From Bacteroidales bacterium UBA4284 (GTDB lineage: Bacteria; Bacteroidota; Bacteroidia; Bacteroidales; UBA932), in contig DGVM01000122.1 of the NCBI GenBank assembly GCA_002395925.1, positions 1 through 15,065 on the forward strand: a stretch of DNA of 15,065 nucleotides. The letters are read 5' to 3'. Both the position numbers and the translations under genes were made by a program. The notes under the pieces are model-generated. The model had not been told where the DNA came from and did not search any database. It saw only the letters and a list, made by a program, of their open reading frames with translations. This document shows, piece by piece, positions 6,863-14,344 of the stretch. Position 1 is the first letter of the stretch, and the number at the start of each line of letters is the position of its first letter.

Positions 6863-7380
6863 CCACCGTTCTGGTTACAGGTCCGATAGGGGGCGGCAAG
6901 TCAACGGCGTGCCGGTATCTGCAAGCTCTCGGCTGGCCGGTTTACGACTGTGACTCCCGCTGCAAAAGGCTTTATGAAACCGTACCCGGGCTCAAAGGAC
7001 GTATCGAGGCCGAACTCGGCATTCCCTTCTCCAATCTTCGTGAAGTCTTCGGCGATGCGCAGAAACTGGAAAAGCTCGAGTCCATTGTATATCCGCTTCT
7101 GGTGCGCGACATAGAGTCCTGGAAGCAGTCGCTCGACAGCCCTCTGGCTTTTGTGGAGTCGGCTCTTGCCGGCGAGAAGCCGCAGTTTGACGGTCTCTAC
7201 GACAAAGTGCTTCTGATAACCGCACCTCTGGAACAACGCATGGAGAGAAATCCGTACGCCCGGCAACGGGACTCTCTGCAGTCATTCCGGCGCGTCAAAC
7301 CCGACCGTACGATAAGAAACGTCTCCACGGTGGAGGCACTTGAACGAAAAATAGTAAATTACCTGAAAACAATATCATGA
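6859..7380 (+). CDS. coaE: Dephospho-CoA kinase (short, divergent)
   Basis: It catalyses the last step of coenzyme A synthesis, ATP-dependent phosphorylation of the 3'-OH of dephospho-CoA. The P-loop GPIGGGKST is at 8-16, followed by D30-C-D32 (usual DxD) and the VYPLL motif after the HP-like segment. At 173 residues it is shorter than most family members (~195-205). Some usual residues differ: the strand normally ending in DIPLLFE reads FVESALAGE, and the conserved Gln after the lid arginines is not visible in RQRDSLQSFRRVKPD. Position after ybbR in the operon supports the call. It overlaps both neighbours through ATGA. It is probably functional, but a shift in catalytic residues deserves a check. 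Confidence 0.87.
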   Translation: MTTVLVTGPIGGGKSTACRYLQALGWPVYDCDSRCKRLYETVPGLKGRIEAELGIPFSNLREVFGDAQKLEKLESIVYPLLVRDIESWKQSLDSPLAFVESALAGEKPQFDGLYDKVLLITAPLEQRMERNPYARQRDSLQSFRRVKPDRTIRNVSTVEALERKIVNYLKTIS

Positions 7381-7808
7381 AAACCGATCTGGCAAAGATT
7401 ATGTCCGTTTCCGGACAGCACGGACTGTTCCGCTACCTGGCCCAGTCCCGCACCGGCGTCATCGCCGAATCCCTTTCCGACGGCAAGCGTACCGCATTCG
7501 ACGCACACAGCCGCATATCCACCCTTTCCGACATAGCCATCTATACCTCAGAAGGCGAGATGAAGCTCGCGGAGGTCTTTACAGCCATGAAGAAAGCTGC
7601 CGACGAGGGACTCGAAGTTCCTTCCGCAAAGGCATCCCAGGCTGGTGTGACGGCATTTTTCGGCAAGGCCGTGCCCAACTACGACGCCGACCGTTTCTAC
7701 TATTCCCACATGAAGAAAGTCCTCGACTGGTACGACGATATCGCAAAGCATGCATCTTTCGATTTCGTAACCGACGAGGAGCGTGAGGCCGAAGTTGAAG
7801 AAGCTTAA
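7377..7808 (+). CDS. DUF5606 family protein
   Basis: This 143-residue soluble protein has the start MKTDLAKIMSVSGQHGLFRY, which is typical of the Bacteroidota DUF5606 family. There is a beta-rich N-terminal half with GKRTAFDAHSRISTLSDIAIY, then a helical C-terminal part and an acidic tail (TDEEREAEVEEA). The function is not known to me. ATGA overlap with coaE and a 26-bp overlap (or 14 bp if the later start is used) with rimO suggest strict co-expression. The family's constant neighbourhood with coaE, yajC and nusB is the main functional hint. Confidence 0.8.
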   Translation: MKTDLAKIMSVSGQHGLFRYLAQSRTGVIAESLSDGKRTAFDAHSRISTLSDIAIYTSEGEMKLAEVFTAMKKAADEGLEVPSAKASQAGVTAFFGKAVPNYDADRFYYSHMKKVLDWYDDIAKHASFDFVTDEEREAEVEEA

Positions 7809-9081
7809 GGTCATAACTCTCGGTTGTTCCAAGAACAACGTGGATACCGAACATCTTCTGGCGGCACTGCCGCCGGAAGATTTCCGGTTGCAGGGCGACG
7901 GCCCTCTGGACTATCTGCTCTTCAATACCTGCGGCTTCATAGGAGACGCCAAGGAAGAATCCATCCAGGCCATTCTCGAGGGCGTAGAGGCCAAAAAGAG
8001 GGGCGAGACCTCACAGGTCGTCGTTTTCGGATGCCTGTCCCAGCGCTATGCCTCCGAGATGCCCCGCCTGATTCCCGAGGTCGATGCCTGGTTCGGAGCG
8101 AGGGACCTGGGCCCCGTGCTCGAGTATCTTGGCGTTCCTCCCCGGGCGCGCTACGTCAGCCGCATCCAGGAGCACCCGTGCGGATACGCATACCTCAAGA
8201 TTTCCGAAGGATGCGACCGCCGCTGCTCCTACTGCGCCATACCCTTCATAAGGGGAGCCCACCGTTCCGTTCCGATGGAGGATCTGGTGGAAGAAGCCTC
8301 CCGGCTTGCCGCCGAAGGCGTAAGCGAACTCATCATCATCGCCCAGGACACCACCTTCTACGGACTCGACCTTTACGGACGCCGTGCCCTGGCGGAACTC
8401 CTGCAGCGCCTGTCGGATGTGGAGGGGATAAGGCGCCTGCGCATCCATTATTCTTATCCGGCCGATTTTCCCGATGACGTGCTCGACCAGATGGCGCTCA
8501 ATCCCAAGATCTGCCGCTATATGGACATTCCCCTTCAGCATATCTCCGACGTCGTCCTTTCCAATATGCACCGCCATATCGACGGCGCAGCGACGCGCGC
8601 CCTTATAGAGAGGATGCGCACCAAGGTCCCCGGAGTCGTCCTGCGTACCACGATGATAGTCGGCCACCCCGGTGAGGGGCCTCAGGAATTCGCCGAGCTG
8701 CTGGATTTTGTGCGGCAGGCCCGCTTCGAGCGCCTTGGGGCATTCTGCTACTCCGAAGAAGAGGGCACCTGGGGCGGCGAGCACCTTGACGACAACGTGC
8801 CGGAGGACGAAAAACACCGCCGGCTGGACGAACTCATGTCACTCCAGGCATCCGTCTCGCTGGAATACAACCGTTCCAGGATTGGCAGCGAACTTGAGGT
8901 GATGGTAGATGCGCACCGCGGCGAAGACGTGCTGGTGTGCCGCAGTGAGTTCGAAAGCCCCGAAGTTGACGGTGAAATACTCGTAACTACAAAAAGAGCC
9001 GCACAGATAGCTGTGGGCTCTTATATCAGGGTCAGGATAACCGGTGCCGACGAATACGACCTAACGGCGGTTGAGCTCTGA
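7783..9081 (+). CDS. rimO: RimO, ribosomal protein S12 methylthiotransferase
   Basis: This radical-SAM enzyme adds a methylthio group to an aspartate of ribosomal protein S12. The N-terminal MTTase domain has the auxiliary 4Fe-4S cysteines C15 (LGCSKN), C50 (NTCGFI) and C84 (FGCLSQ). The radical-SAM motif EGCDRRCSYCAIP gives C144, C148 and C151. A C-terminal TRAM domain covers about 368-432. The motifs TLGCSKNNVDTEHL, FIRGAHRS and PLQHISD separate it from MiaB. The start is GTG 7783; TTG 7795 (MKKLKVITLGCS) is equally plausible. It is the last gene of the operon, and its last 21 bases overlap the 3' end of convergent glpC. Confidence 0.96.
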   Translation: MRPKLKKLKVITLGCSKNNVDTEHLLAALPPEDFRLQGDGPLDYLLFNTCGFIGDAKEESIQAILEGVEAKKRGETSQVVVFGCLSQRYASEMPRLIPEVDAWFGARDLGPVLEYLGVPPRARYVSRIQEHPCGYAYLKISEGCDRRCSYCAIPFIRGAHRSVPMEDLVEEASRLAAEGVSELIIIAQDTTFYGLDLYGRRALAELLQRLSDVEGIRRLRIHYSYPADFPDDVLDQMALNPKICRYMDIPLQHISDVVLSNMHRHIDGAATRALIERMRTKVPGVVLRTTMIVGHPGEGPQEFAELLDFVRQARFERLGAFCYSEEEGTWGGEHLDDNVPEDEKHRRLDELMSLQASVSLEYNRSRIGSELEVMVDAHRGEDVLVCRSEFESPEVDGEILVTTKRAAQIAVGSYIRVRITGADEYDLTAVEL

Positions 9082-10299
9082 GGTCTTTTCCAGGTCGAGC
9101 GCCTCGGCAAGTATGCTCACCGGGTTCTTGACAGTCACGCCGGTACTCATCTCTATCTGCCACTTGCAGGTTTCGCATTCGCAGGCTACGAAGTCTGCGG
9201 CTGCTTCCGCAATGTCGTCAAAGAGCTGGCTTCCTATCTTCTGTGAAACCTTGAAATTCTCTTTCTTGAATCCGTAGGTTCCTGCGATTCCGCAGCAGTT
9301 GCTTGGCAGCTCTATGAGGGTCAGGCCGGGAATCATCTTGAGCAGCTCGATAGTAAATATGCCCAGTCCGAGCCTCTCCTGGTGGCAGGGGCAGTGATAT
9401 GCCGCACGCGCCTTCCAGCCTTCTTTCCATACGGGCTTGAACTCTCCGGAGGCGATGGCCTTATAGAGGTAAGGCTCAACCAGGCTGATGTGGCCGCGGA
9501 CGTCGGAGTTATCGACCTTGAGCAGCTCCGGATACTCTTCCAGAAGCGTCATGGTGCAGGTGGTTGAGACGGTCAGGATGTCCAGCCCCTTTGCCACCGA
9601 AGCGCGGAAAGCCTGGATATTGTGACGGGCGTCGCGGGTAGCCGCGGGAATCATGCCGTTGGCTATTTTTGCGACCCCGCAGCAACGTTCGTCAAGCAGC
9701 TGTACTCCCACTCCGAAGGCGTTGAGGACGGATACGAAATCCTGGCCCAGCCTGGGATAGTTGAAGTTGGCATAGCAACCGTGGAAGTAGCTTATCTGAC
9801 GCTTGAACGCCTGCTGGGAGGCCTGTGCGTTCTTCTTGAACCACTGTACGAAAGTGGTGCCGGAGTACTTGGGCAGCGTGCGGCGGTGGTCGATGCCGAG
9901 TGCGAAATCGAGTACGCCCTTGACCGGCGAGAGCCCGAGTGCAAAGTTGGCGACGGGGGCGAAGGCGCTGGCCAGAGGTCCTACCTGGTCGGTGCTGGCG
10001 AGCATGACGTCCCTGAGCTTGGGGGCCTTACGCGAATATTCGATGCGTGCCTGCTGGATGAGGTCGCCAATGCGCACGCCCGACGGGCACGCTACCTCGC
10101 ACCTCTTGCAGTTGAGGCAGTATTTAAGTGAATCTTCGAAGAAAATGCCGTTTTTTAGGCGGTAACGTTCCCCGTCCGGGCCGGAACGCTTGGGGCCTGC
10201 GTAATCGGGGTTGTTGGCCATTACGGGACATACTGTCTCGCAGAGCGAGCACTTCTGGCACTGCTCGAAATTGCCGTAGCTTATGTTTTGCTCCTGCAT
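9061..10299 (-). CDS. glpC: GlpC, anaerobic glycerol-3-phosphate dehydrogenase Fe-S subunit
   Basis: The 412-residue iron-sulfur subunit is thought to link GlpAB to the membrane quinone pool. Two 4Fe-4S ferredoxin motifs lie at the N-terminus: C14, C17, C20, C24 (CQKCSLCETVCP) and C61, C64, C67, C71 (CLNCKRCEVACP). Two CCG domains follow, with DERCCGVAKI and LPSNCCGIAGTYG. I use ATG 10299, whose A is shared with the glpB stop (TGATG); a GTG one codon upstream (10302) is also in frame. It is the last gene of glpABC. Its stop at 9061-9063 lies within the end of rimO, leaving no space for a terminator between the convergent operons. Confidence 0.95.
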   Translation of the reverse strand: MQEQNISYGNFEQCQKCSLCETVCPVMANNPDYAGPKRSGPDGERYRLKNGIFFEDSLKYCLNCKRCEVACPSGVRIGDLIQQARIEYSRKAPKLRDVMLASTDQVGPLASAFAPVANFALGLSPVKGVLDFALGIDHRRTLPKYSGTTFVQWFKKNAQASQQAFKRQISYFHGCYANFNYPRLGQDFVSVLNAFGVGVQLLDERCCGVAKIANGMIPAATRDARHNIQAFRASVAKGLDILTVSTTCTMTLLEEYPELLKVDNSDVRGHISLVEPYLYKAIASGEFKPVWKEGWKARAAYHCPCHQERLGLGIFTIELLKMIPGLTLIELPSNCCGIAGTYGFKKENFKVSQKIGSQLFDDIAEAAADFVACECETCKWQIEMSTGVTVKNPVSILAEALDLEKTSELNRR

Positions 10300-10880
10300 C
10301 ACCTTGTCCTCCTTACCGCGTCCGCGGCTGCGAGCGCGCTTTGAATTATCTGTTCCGATCCGCCGGGCCTTGCGCCGCTGATGCCTGCAAGCACTTCGCC
10401 GGCGGGGAATAGGTTCTCAATCTTGACGCCGTCCTTGACCGCGCAACCGTCAATGCATTCGATTCCGAAATCCAGGAATGGCTGGGAAGCGCCGAAGCTG
10501 GGGTTGAACCAGTGTGAACGGTCGCTGTCGTATTTGACGTCGAGTCCGAATACCGGTTCGTACAGCCTGTCCATGTCGGCTACGATGCCGCACGAGAAGT
10601 ATTTTCCGCTTGCCAGTACGAAGCTGTCGGCCGAGAGGTCGAGGTCTCCGAGTTTTTCGGTGCGGATGCTGACGAGTCTGTTTCCGTCGAATCTGCCGCT
10701 GCAGACGCGGTCTCCTGCAAGGATGGAGCCTCCTTCCTGCCGGAACTCGTCCCTGGGGGCTTCGCTGAGCGAAAGCCCTTCGGCAATCATGGCACACCTG
10801 AGCCCCGATTTCTGCAGTGCGGTGGCCGCTGTTACTCCTGCGAGGCCTCCGCCTATAATGATAACGTCAAACTTCATCAT
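10299..10880 (-). CDS. glpB: GlpB-like subunit, compact form lacking the middle
   Basis: At 193 residues it is less than half of E. coli GlpB (~419, from memory). It starts with a Rossmann motif (MKFDVIIIGGGLAGVTAATALQK by pattern; GGGLAG at 10-15), as GlpB does. After MIAEGLSLSEAPRDEFRQ it jumps to what corresponds to the family's C-terminal third: ADSFVLASGKYFSCGIVAD, EPVFGLDV, IENLFPAGEVLAGI, GGSEQIIQSALAAADAVR. About 220 central residues seem absent. There is no sign of a broken frame: its start overlaps the end of glpA (14 bp; ATG 10880, or ATG 10877 one codon later) and its stop overlaps glpC's ATG. It is therefore probably a working short subunit. An alternative is an old in-frame deletion with loss of activity. 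Confidence 0.82.
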   Translation of the reverse strand: MMKFDVIIIGGGLAGVTAATALQKSGLRCAMIAEGLSLSEAPRDEFRQEGGSILAGDRVCSGRFDGNRLVSIRTEKLGDLDLSADSFVLASGKYFSCGIVADMDRLYEPVFGLDVKYDSDRSHWFNPSFGASQPFLDFGIECIDGCAVKDGVKIENLFPAGEVLAGISGARPGGSEQIIQSALAAADAVRRTR

Positions 10881-12495
10881 AGGAGTACGGTTTTTGGACT
10901 TTGTAAACCCTTTGCATGAATTCCATCTCTCTGAGGGTGTCGCCCCATCCTGCGGGACACATGCCCTTCCAGCGCTCGTCGAGATAATCGGCGGCGAGGC
11001 TGTCGGCCAGCGAAGGGTCGCCAAGGGCCTGGGCAAGGGCTTTTGCTGCCTTGCGTATGCAGAAAGTGCCCTGGCAGGTTCCCATGCCGAGGCGGGTGCG
11101 GCGGCGCAGGTCGGAAAGGGTGCGGACTCCGAGTTCCGCCACTGCGTATTTTATTTCTCCGAGGGTGACGTTCTCGCATTCGCATACGAGAGTGCAGTCC
11201 TCCGGATTGTCGAAGCGGATTTTGCCGGCAAGGTCGCCCTGACGTCCGGCGGCGCCTTTCTGGCCTGCTCCGGGCTTGCCGGGGAAACGCTTGATGACGG
11301 AAGAGATGCGTCCGTCGGCCGATCCGGGAAGTGGAGTCTCGGCGGTCTTGCAACTGACGTTTACCGAAAGCTTGCGGCAGACTGCGTCGGTGGCCAGTTC
11401 GGCCATGAGACGGTAGGTCATGAGCTTGCCTCCGATTATGGAGATGAGGCCGTCGATGCCGTCGCGCGTCTTGTGGTCCAGCAACACTATTCCGCGGCTG
11501 ATGCTGCGCCCGGTAGGGTCGTCGTCGCTGGCTACGAGCGGACGTACGCCGGCGTAGGCGCGCAGTATCCTGGTGCTTGCGAGCGAAGGGCAGAGTGCGC
11601 ATCCCTCGCGCAGCAGCAGGCTTACTTCTTCGGGGGTGACGGTCATGTGGTCGCACTCCTCGAATGGAATCCTGGTCGAAGTTGTTCCGATAACGGTGAC
11701 GGTGTCGCCGGGAACCAGGATGTCGCCGTCCGCAGACTTGCGGCAGCGGTTGATGACCGTGTTGTTCACCCTGTGGCCGAATACCAGCAGCGCCCCTTTT
11801 GCGGGGTACATGCCGATTGTGATGCCTGCCATTGCCGCAAGCCCCTGGCTCCAGATGCCTGCAGCGATGACGGTCACGTGTGCATGATATTCTGCGGCGA
11901 GCCCCGTGCGGGTGTCGAGCACCTTGACTCCGGTGACGGTGTTGCCGTCCATGAGGTAGCCGGTGACTTTGGTGTAGGTGAGTATCGTGGCTCCGTGAAT
12001 GGCTGCGTCGGTGATGTTTGCGCTGCACAGGCGGAAGGGGTCCACCGAACCGTCGGGAACCTTAACCGCACCTATGAGCCTGGGATTTACGGAAGGCTCG
12101 ATCTTGATGGCCTCCTCGGGAGTGATGGCGCAGGCTTCGATCCCGGCGTGGTTGCAGGCCTCTACGAATTTCTCCTGATAGTCGAGCCCGTAGCCGGATT
12201 CGGCGTCTTCGGGGAGGGTTATGAAAAGGCCTCCTGTATCTTCTATGCAGTTTGATGCGATGGAGCGGAGAATGCGGTTTTCCCTTATGCATTCTTCTGC
12301 GGATTCGCTGTCCTTGACGGCGTAGCGGGCTCCTGAGTGAAGCAGGCCGTGGTTGCGTCCCGAGGCGCCCGTAGCGATGTCTTCGCGTTCTACGAGAAGA
12401 ACCCGAAGGCCGCGCATGGCGCAGTCCCTTGCCGTTCCGGCTCCGGTTGCTCCTCCGCCGATGACGATAACGTCGAAGTCTTTGGTGTTGACCAT
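10867..12495 (-). CDS. glpA: GlpA, anaerobic glycerol-3-phosphate dehydrogenase catalytic subunit
   Basis: The 542-residue FAD enzyme oxidises sn-glycerol-3-phosphate to dihydroxyacetone phosphate in anaerobic respiration. The dinucleotide-binding motif GGGATGAGTARD begins at 13, and E36 ends the second strand. GASGRNHGLLHSGARYAV (43-60) is the family signature near the flavin. A C-terminal BFD-like [2Fe-2S] domain has C438, C440, C474 and C479 (CECENVT ... CQGTFC); this domain distinguishes GlpA from aerobic GlpD. ATG 12495 lies only ~16 bases after the rnpB T-run on the same strand, so its own promoter must lie inside rnpB, or it is expressed by readthrough. It is the first gene of glpABC. 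No glycerol facilitator, kinase or regulator gene is in view. Confidence 0.96.
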   Translation of the reverse strand: MVNTKDFDVIVIGGGATGAGTARDCAMRGLRVLLVEREDIATGASGRNHGLLHSGARYAVKDSESAEECIRENRILRSIASNCIEDTGGLFITLPEDAESGYGLDYQEKFVEACNHAGIEACAITPEEAIKIEPSVNPRLIGAVKVPDGSVDPFRLCSANITDAAIHGATILTYTKVTGYLMDGNTVTGVKVLDTRTGLAAEYHAHVTVIAAGIWSQGLAAMAGITIGMYPAKGALLVFGHRVNNTVINRCRKSADGDILVPGDTVTVIGTTSTRIPFEECDHMTVTPEEVSLLLREGCALCPSLASTRILRAYAGVRPLVASDDDPTGRSISRGIVLLDHKTRDGIDGLISIIGGKLMTYRLMAELATDAVCRKLSVNVSCKTAETPLPGSADGRISSVIKRFPGKPGAGQKGAAGRQGDLAGKIRFDNPEDCTLVCECENVTLGEIKYAVAELGVRTLSDLRRRTRLGMGTCQGTFCIRKAAKALAQALGDPSLADSLAADYLDERWKGMCPAGWGDTLREMEFMQRVYKVQKPYSYDEV

Positions 12496-12511
12496 ATGCG
12501 GTAGTTATTAT

Positions 12512-12544
12512 AAAAAAAAGGCGGAACCGTAAGCCGGTTTCTGT
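12512..12544 (-). terminator. Terminator at 3' end of RNase P RNA
   Basis: On the minus strand the RNA ends with AACCG, loop GCTTA, CGGTT, CCGCC, and then a run of eight T (12512-12519). The T-run is clear. The short local stem competes with the P1 helix made with the 5' end. It lies immediately before glpA. Confidence 0.5.
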
Positions 12545-12829
12545 TTTAGTCTGCCATTTATCTACGCAACCTACCCCCCGGCATCAGGCGGGCCGCCCTC
12601 GACTGCCGGTATATTTGGTCTTGCAGACCCTGGTGCCGTACCCGCCCGGTATCGCTATCGTGCGTCGTGAGCTCTTGCCTCGCGTTTTCACCCTTTCCGC
12701 AGAATATGCGGTGGTTATTTTCTGTTACGGCTGGCGTAAGGTTACCCCCACCTGCGCTTTCCGCAGCAGGGCGCCCTGTTCTGTCCGGACTTTCCTCGGC
12801 ATTGCTGCCGCGACAGACCGTTCCGCCTT
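12520..12829 (-). ncRNA. rnpB: RNase P RNA (class A)
   Basis: This is the catalytic RNA of RNase P, which matures the 5' ends of tRNAs. Read on the minus strand it contains the universal elements in order. GAGGAAAGTCC (12787-12797) is near the 5' end. GTAGATAAATGGC (12553-12565) and ACAGAAA (12538-12544) followed by CCGGCTTAC are near the 3' end. The 5' GGCGGAAC and 3' GTTCCGCC pair as helix P1, fixing the ends at about 12829 and 12520. GGGGGGTAGG near 12580 could supply the L15 contact for tRNA CCA. At ~310 nt it is on the short side. The reading frames across it (for example 12615-12890 on +) are chance. Confidence 0.95.
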
Positions 12830-12841
12830 AATTCTTTCATG

Positions 12842-12849
12842 CAAAAATA
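12842..12849 (-). promoter_or_regulatory. -7 box of rnpB
   Basis: The minus strand reads TATTTTTG (TAnnTTTG). Predicted start is 12835-12838, a few bases ahead of the P1 helix. The region where its -33 box would sit overlaps the opposing promoter at 12862. Confidence 0.6.
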
Positions 12850-12861
12850 AGCATTTTTCTG

Positions 12862-12869
12862 TATATTTG
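12862..12869 (+). promoter_or_regulatory. -7 box of HTH gene
   Basis: TATATTTG followed by C matches TAnnTTTG. Predicted transcription start is 12873-12876, at the GTG start codon itself, so the mRNA would be leaderless or nearly so. Confidence 0.6.
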
Positions 12870-12873
12870 CCAC

Positions 12874-13233
12874 GTGTTGACAGACAATAGACTCAAGATA
12901 TTCGTAGCCCTGGCCCAGGCGGGCGGTTTTACAGAAGCTGCAAGGCGCCTTGGCATCAGCCAGCCTGCCGTGAGCCAGTGTGCGACGCAGCTGGAGGCCG
13001 AGGCCGGTGCTCAGCTGCTTATACGCGGCCGCGCCGAAGTGTCGCTCACACCCCTTGGCGAGCGTTTCCTCTACCATGCCCTCCGCATACTGGCGGAGTA
13101 CGAATCCCTGGGGCGAGAAATGGCTGGTGAACCGGCTGCTCCGGAACAGGTCGAAATACCGGTCTCAGAGAAACTTACGGCTATTGTCGGCACCGAAAGC
13201 GGAAATATCACGATCTCTTTTAAAAGCAAATAA
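12874..13233 (+). CDS. Stand-alone LysR-type winged-HTH protein
   Basis: The 119 residues consist of a LysR-family DNA-binding domain. A winged HTH spans 5-62 (LKIFVALAQAGGFTEAARRL, then GISQPAVSQCATQLEAEAG with the recognition helix, and the LTPLGERFL wing end). It continues into the linker helix to ~85. The ~200-residue effector-binding domain is missing; a 34-residue tail takes its place. The domain also resembles the ModE N-terminus. The start is GTG 12874 (TTG 12877 is also possible), 4 bases after the -7 box. The stop is 9 bp before the porin promoter box. It may regulate the downstream porin-pot genes or rnpB/glp; this is only inferred from position. No frame remnant of an effector domain follows, so it is not a fresh truncation. 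Confidence 0.8.
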   Translation: MLTDNRLKIFVALAQAGGFTEAARRLGISQPAVSQCATQLEAEAGAQLLIRGRAEVSLTPLGERFLYHALRILAEYESLGREMAGEPAAPEQVEIPVSEKLTAIVGTESGNITISFKSK

Positions 13234-13242
13234 TTTTTTTAG

Positions 13243-13250
13243 TATCTTTG
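13243..13250 (+). promoter_or_regulatory. -7 box for porin-potA operon
   Basis: TATCTTTG followed by C fits TAnnTTTG. Predicted start near 13254 gives a leader of ~34 bases before ATG 13288. The upstream A/T-rich stretch (TTTTTTT at 13234-13240) has no clean -33 TTTG. An out-of-frame ATG at 13278 opens a 26-codon upstream ORF overlapping the porin start. Confidence 0.65.
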
Positions 13251-13287
13251 CGCCCAAGTTTAACTAAAATTATCTTTATGAGTAGAG

Positions 13288-14343
13288 ATGAAGAAACTGC
13301 TTTTATTCTCCGCAGCTATGCTGCTATGCTCCCTTGCGCATTCGCAAGAGGCTGAGGAAACCGGCAGATATGCCGAGTTTCAGTTGATTCCGCGAATCGA
13401 TTTCAATCCTTATTACGGTCTGGACAACGGCGGTGACGCATCGAGCGGATTCGGGTACACATTCGGCAACACTTCAATCTACACTGTTCTGGAAGGTGCT
13501 TTCTCTGAGCACGTTTCATTTACCTTGAGCAATCATTGGGTCAGCGCAAACCAGCTTGACTGGGGAGAGACCGCCGGCCTGTACACTTCTACATTCTATT
13601 CCAATACAAACAACTGGCTCGACGTCCTCACCTTCGACTTCTCCTTCGGCGACTGGACATTCACCCTCGGCAAGGACAGCATCCTTACCGGTGGCTACGA
13701 ATTCGGCGAGTGGGATTTCGACTGTGACGAACTTTTCGTCGCCGACGACAAAATCCTTTACGGCTCCTATCTCTGGTACAATCTTCCCGCGTACCAGTGG
13801 GGCGCCAAGGTGGCTTATAGTCCTTCTGAGCGTACCACGCTCTACCTCCAGATGACTACATCTCCTTTCGGTGAGCGCCCGTTCGCCAGCGGACTGTTCT
13901 GCTATTCCGGCATGCTCGAGGGCAGCTACGGTCCTTACTCCAACATGTGGTCGGCATCTGCGATCCAGCGTCTCGACGGCGGCTTCGAGTGGCTCGTAGC
14001 CCTCGCCAACCAGGTGGAGTTCGCCGACGACTTCGTCTTCGGCTTCGACTGGTACAACTGCGTGGACATCGATTACTTCGAGGATGTCCCCATCGAGCTC
14101 ATAAAGGGCAACACCTTCCGTCCCAGCCTCGCATGGGCGCCCTCCGAAACCTTCAACTGCAAGCTCGTGACCAACATCTATTCCCGGGCCAGGCAGCTGT
14201 ATGACCTCAATGTGGCGGCGGCGTTCCACTATCGTCCCCTGGAATTCCTCCAGGCTCATGCTACCGTCGGATACGACGTCATGACGAAAAGCATTGCCGC
14301 CATGGTCGGCGTAAAGGCAAACATCAAGCTCTTCAGTTTGTAG
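13288..14343 (+). CDS. Acidic outer-membrane porin-like beta-barrel protein
   Basis: This 351-residue secreted protein has a type I signal peptide ([19 protein letters not shown], cut after S19). The mature part alternates aromatic/hydrophobic strands with Gly/Asn/Asp turns throughout (for example [35 protein letters not shown]), as expected for a transmembrane beta-barrel. By my count it has about 41 Asp/Glu against 17 Lys/Arg, with acidic clusters at 138-154 and 260-270. No lipobox or TonB box is visible. It ends in LFSL, so the usual C-terminal aromatic residue is not last. The stop is 1 bp before potA's ATG, which links it to polyamine transport. I infer a cation-favouring channel feeding PotABCD; the exact porin family is not recognised. 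Confidence 0.72.
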   Translation: MKKLLLFSAAMLLCSLAHSQEAEETGRYAEFQLIPRIDFNPYYGLDNGGDASSGFGYTFGNTSIYTVLEGAFSEHVSFTLSNHWVSANQLDWGETAGLYTSTFYSNTNNWLDVLTFDFSFGDWTFTLGKDSILTGGYEFGEWDFDCDELFVADDKILYGSYLWYNLPAYQWGAKVAYSPSERTTLYLQMTTSPFGERPFASGLFCYSGMLEGSYGPYSNMWSASAIQRLDGGFEWLVALANQVEFADDFVFGFDWYNCVDIDYFEDVPIELIKGNTFRPSLAWAPSETFNCKLVTNIYSRARQLYDLNVAAAFHYRPLEFLQAHATVGYDVMTKSIAAMVGVKANIKLFSL

Positions 14344-14344
14344 A

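Noticed and set aside
8011..8817. 268-codon minus-strand frame inside rimO
   Set aside because: RimO is unmistakable on the plus strand. The antisense product has no recognisable domain or start context.
10755..10765. Frameshift or pseudogene explanation for the short glpB
   Set aside because: The missing GlpB middle is not present in any other frame within or beside the gene, and both ends overlap neighbours precisely, so an in-frame loss is the simpler reading.
10381..12255. Very long open frame (624 codons) on the plus strand opposite glpA and glpB
   Set aside because: It mirrors the codon bias of the minus-strand genes, has low-complexity Val/Gly/Ala-rich sequence without domains, no promoter, and covers well-identified GlpA and GlpB.
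12610..12617. TATATTTG promoter-like box on the plus strand inside rnpB
   Set aside because: It lies within a structured RNA gene, has no -33 partner and no gene directly after it. Probably a chance match.
12615..12890. Plus-strand open frame across the rnpB region
   Set aside because: The minus strand contains the conserved RNase P RNA blocks over the same bases.
13271..13278. Second promoter box TATCTTTA before the porin
   Set aside because: It lacks the final G of TAnnTTTG and would place the transcript start at or within the first codon, while a perfect box exists at 13243.
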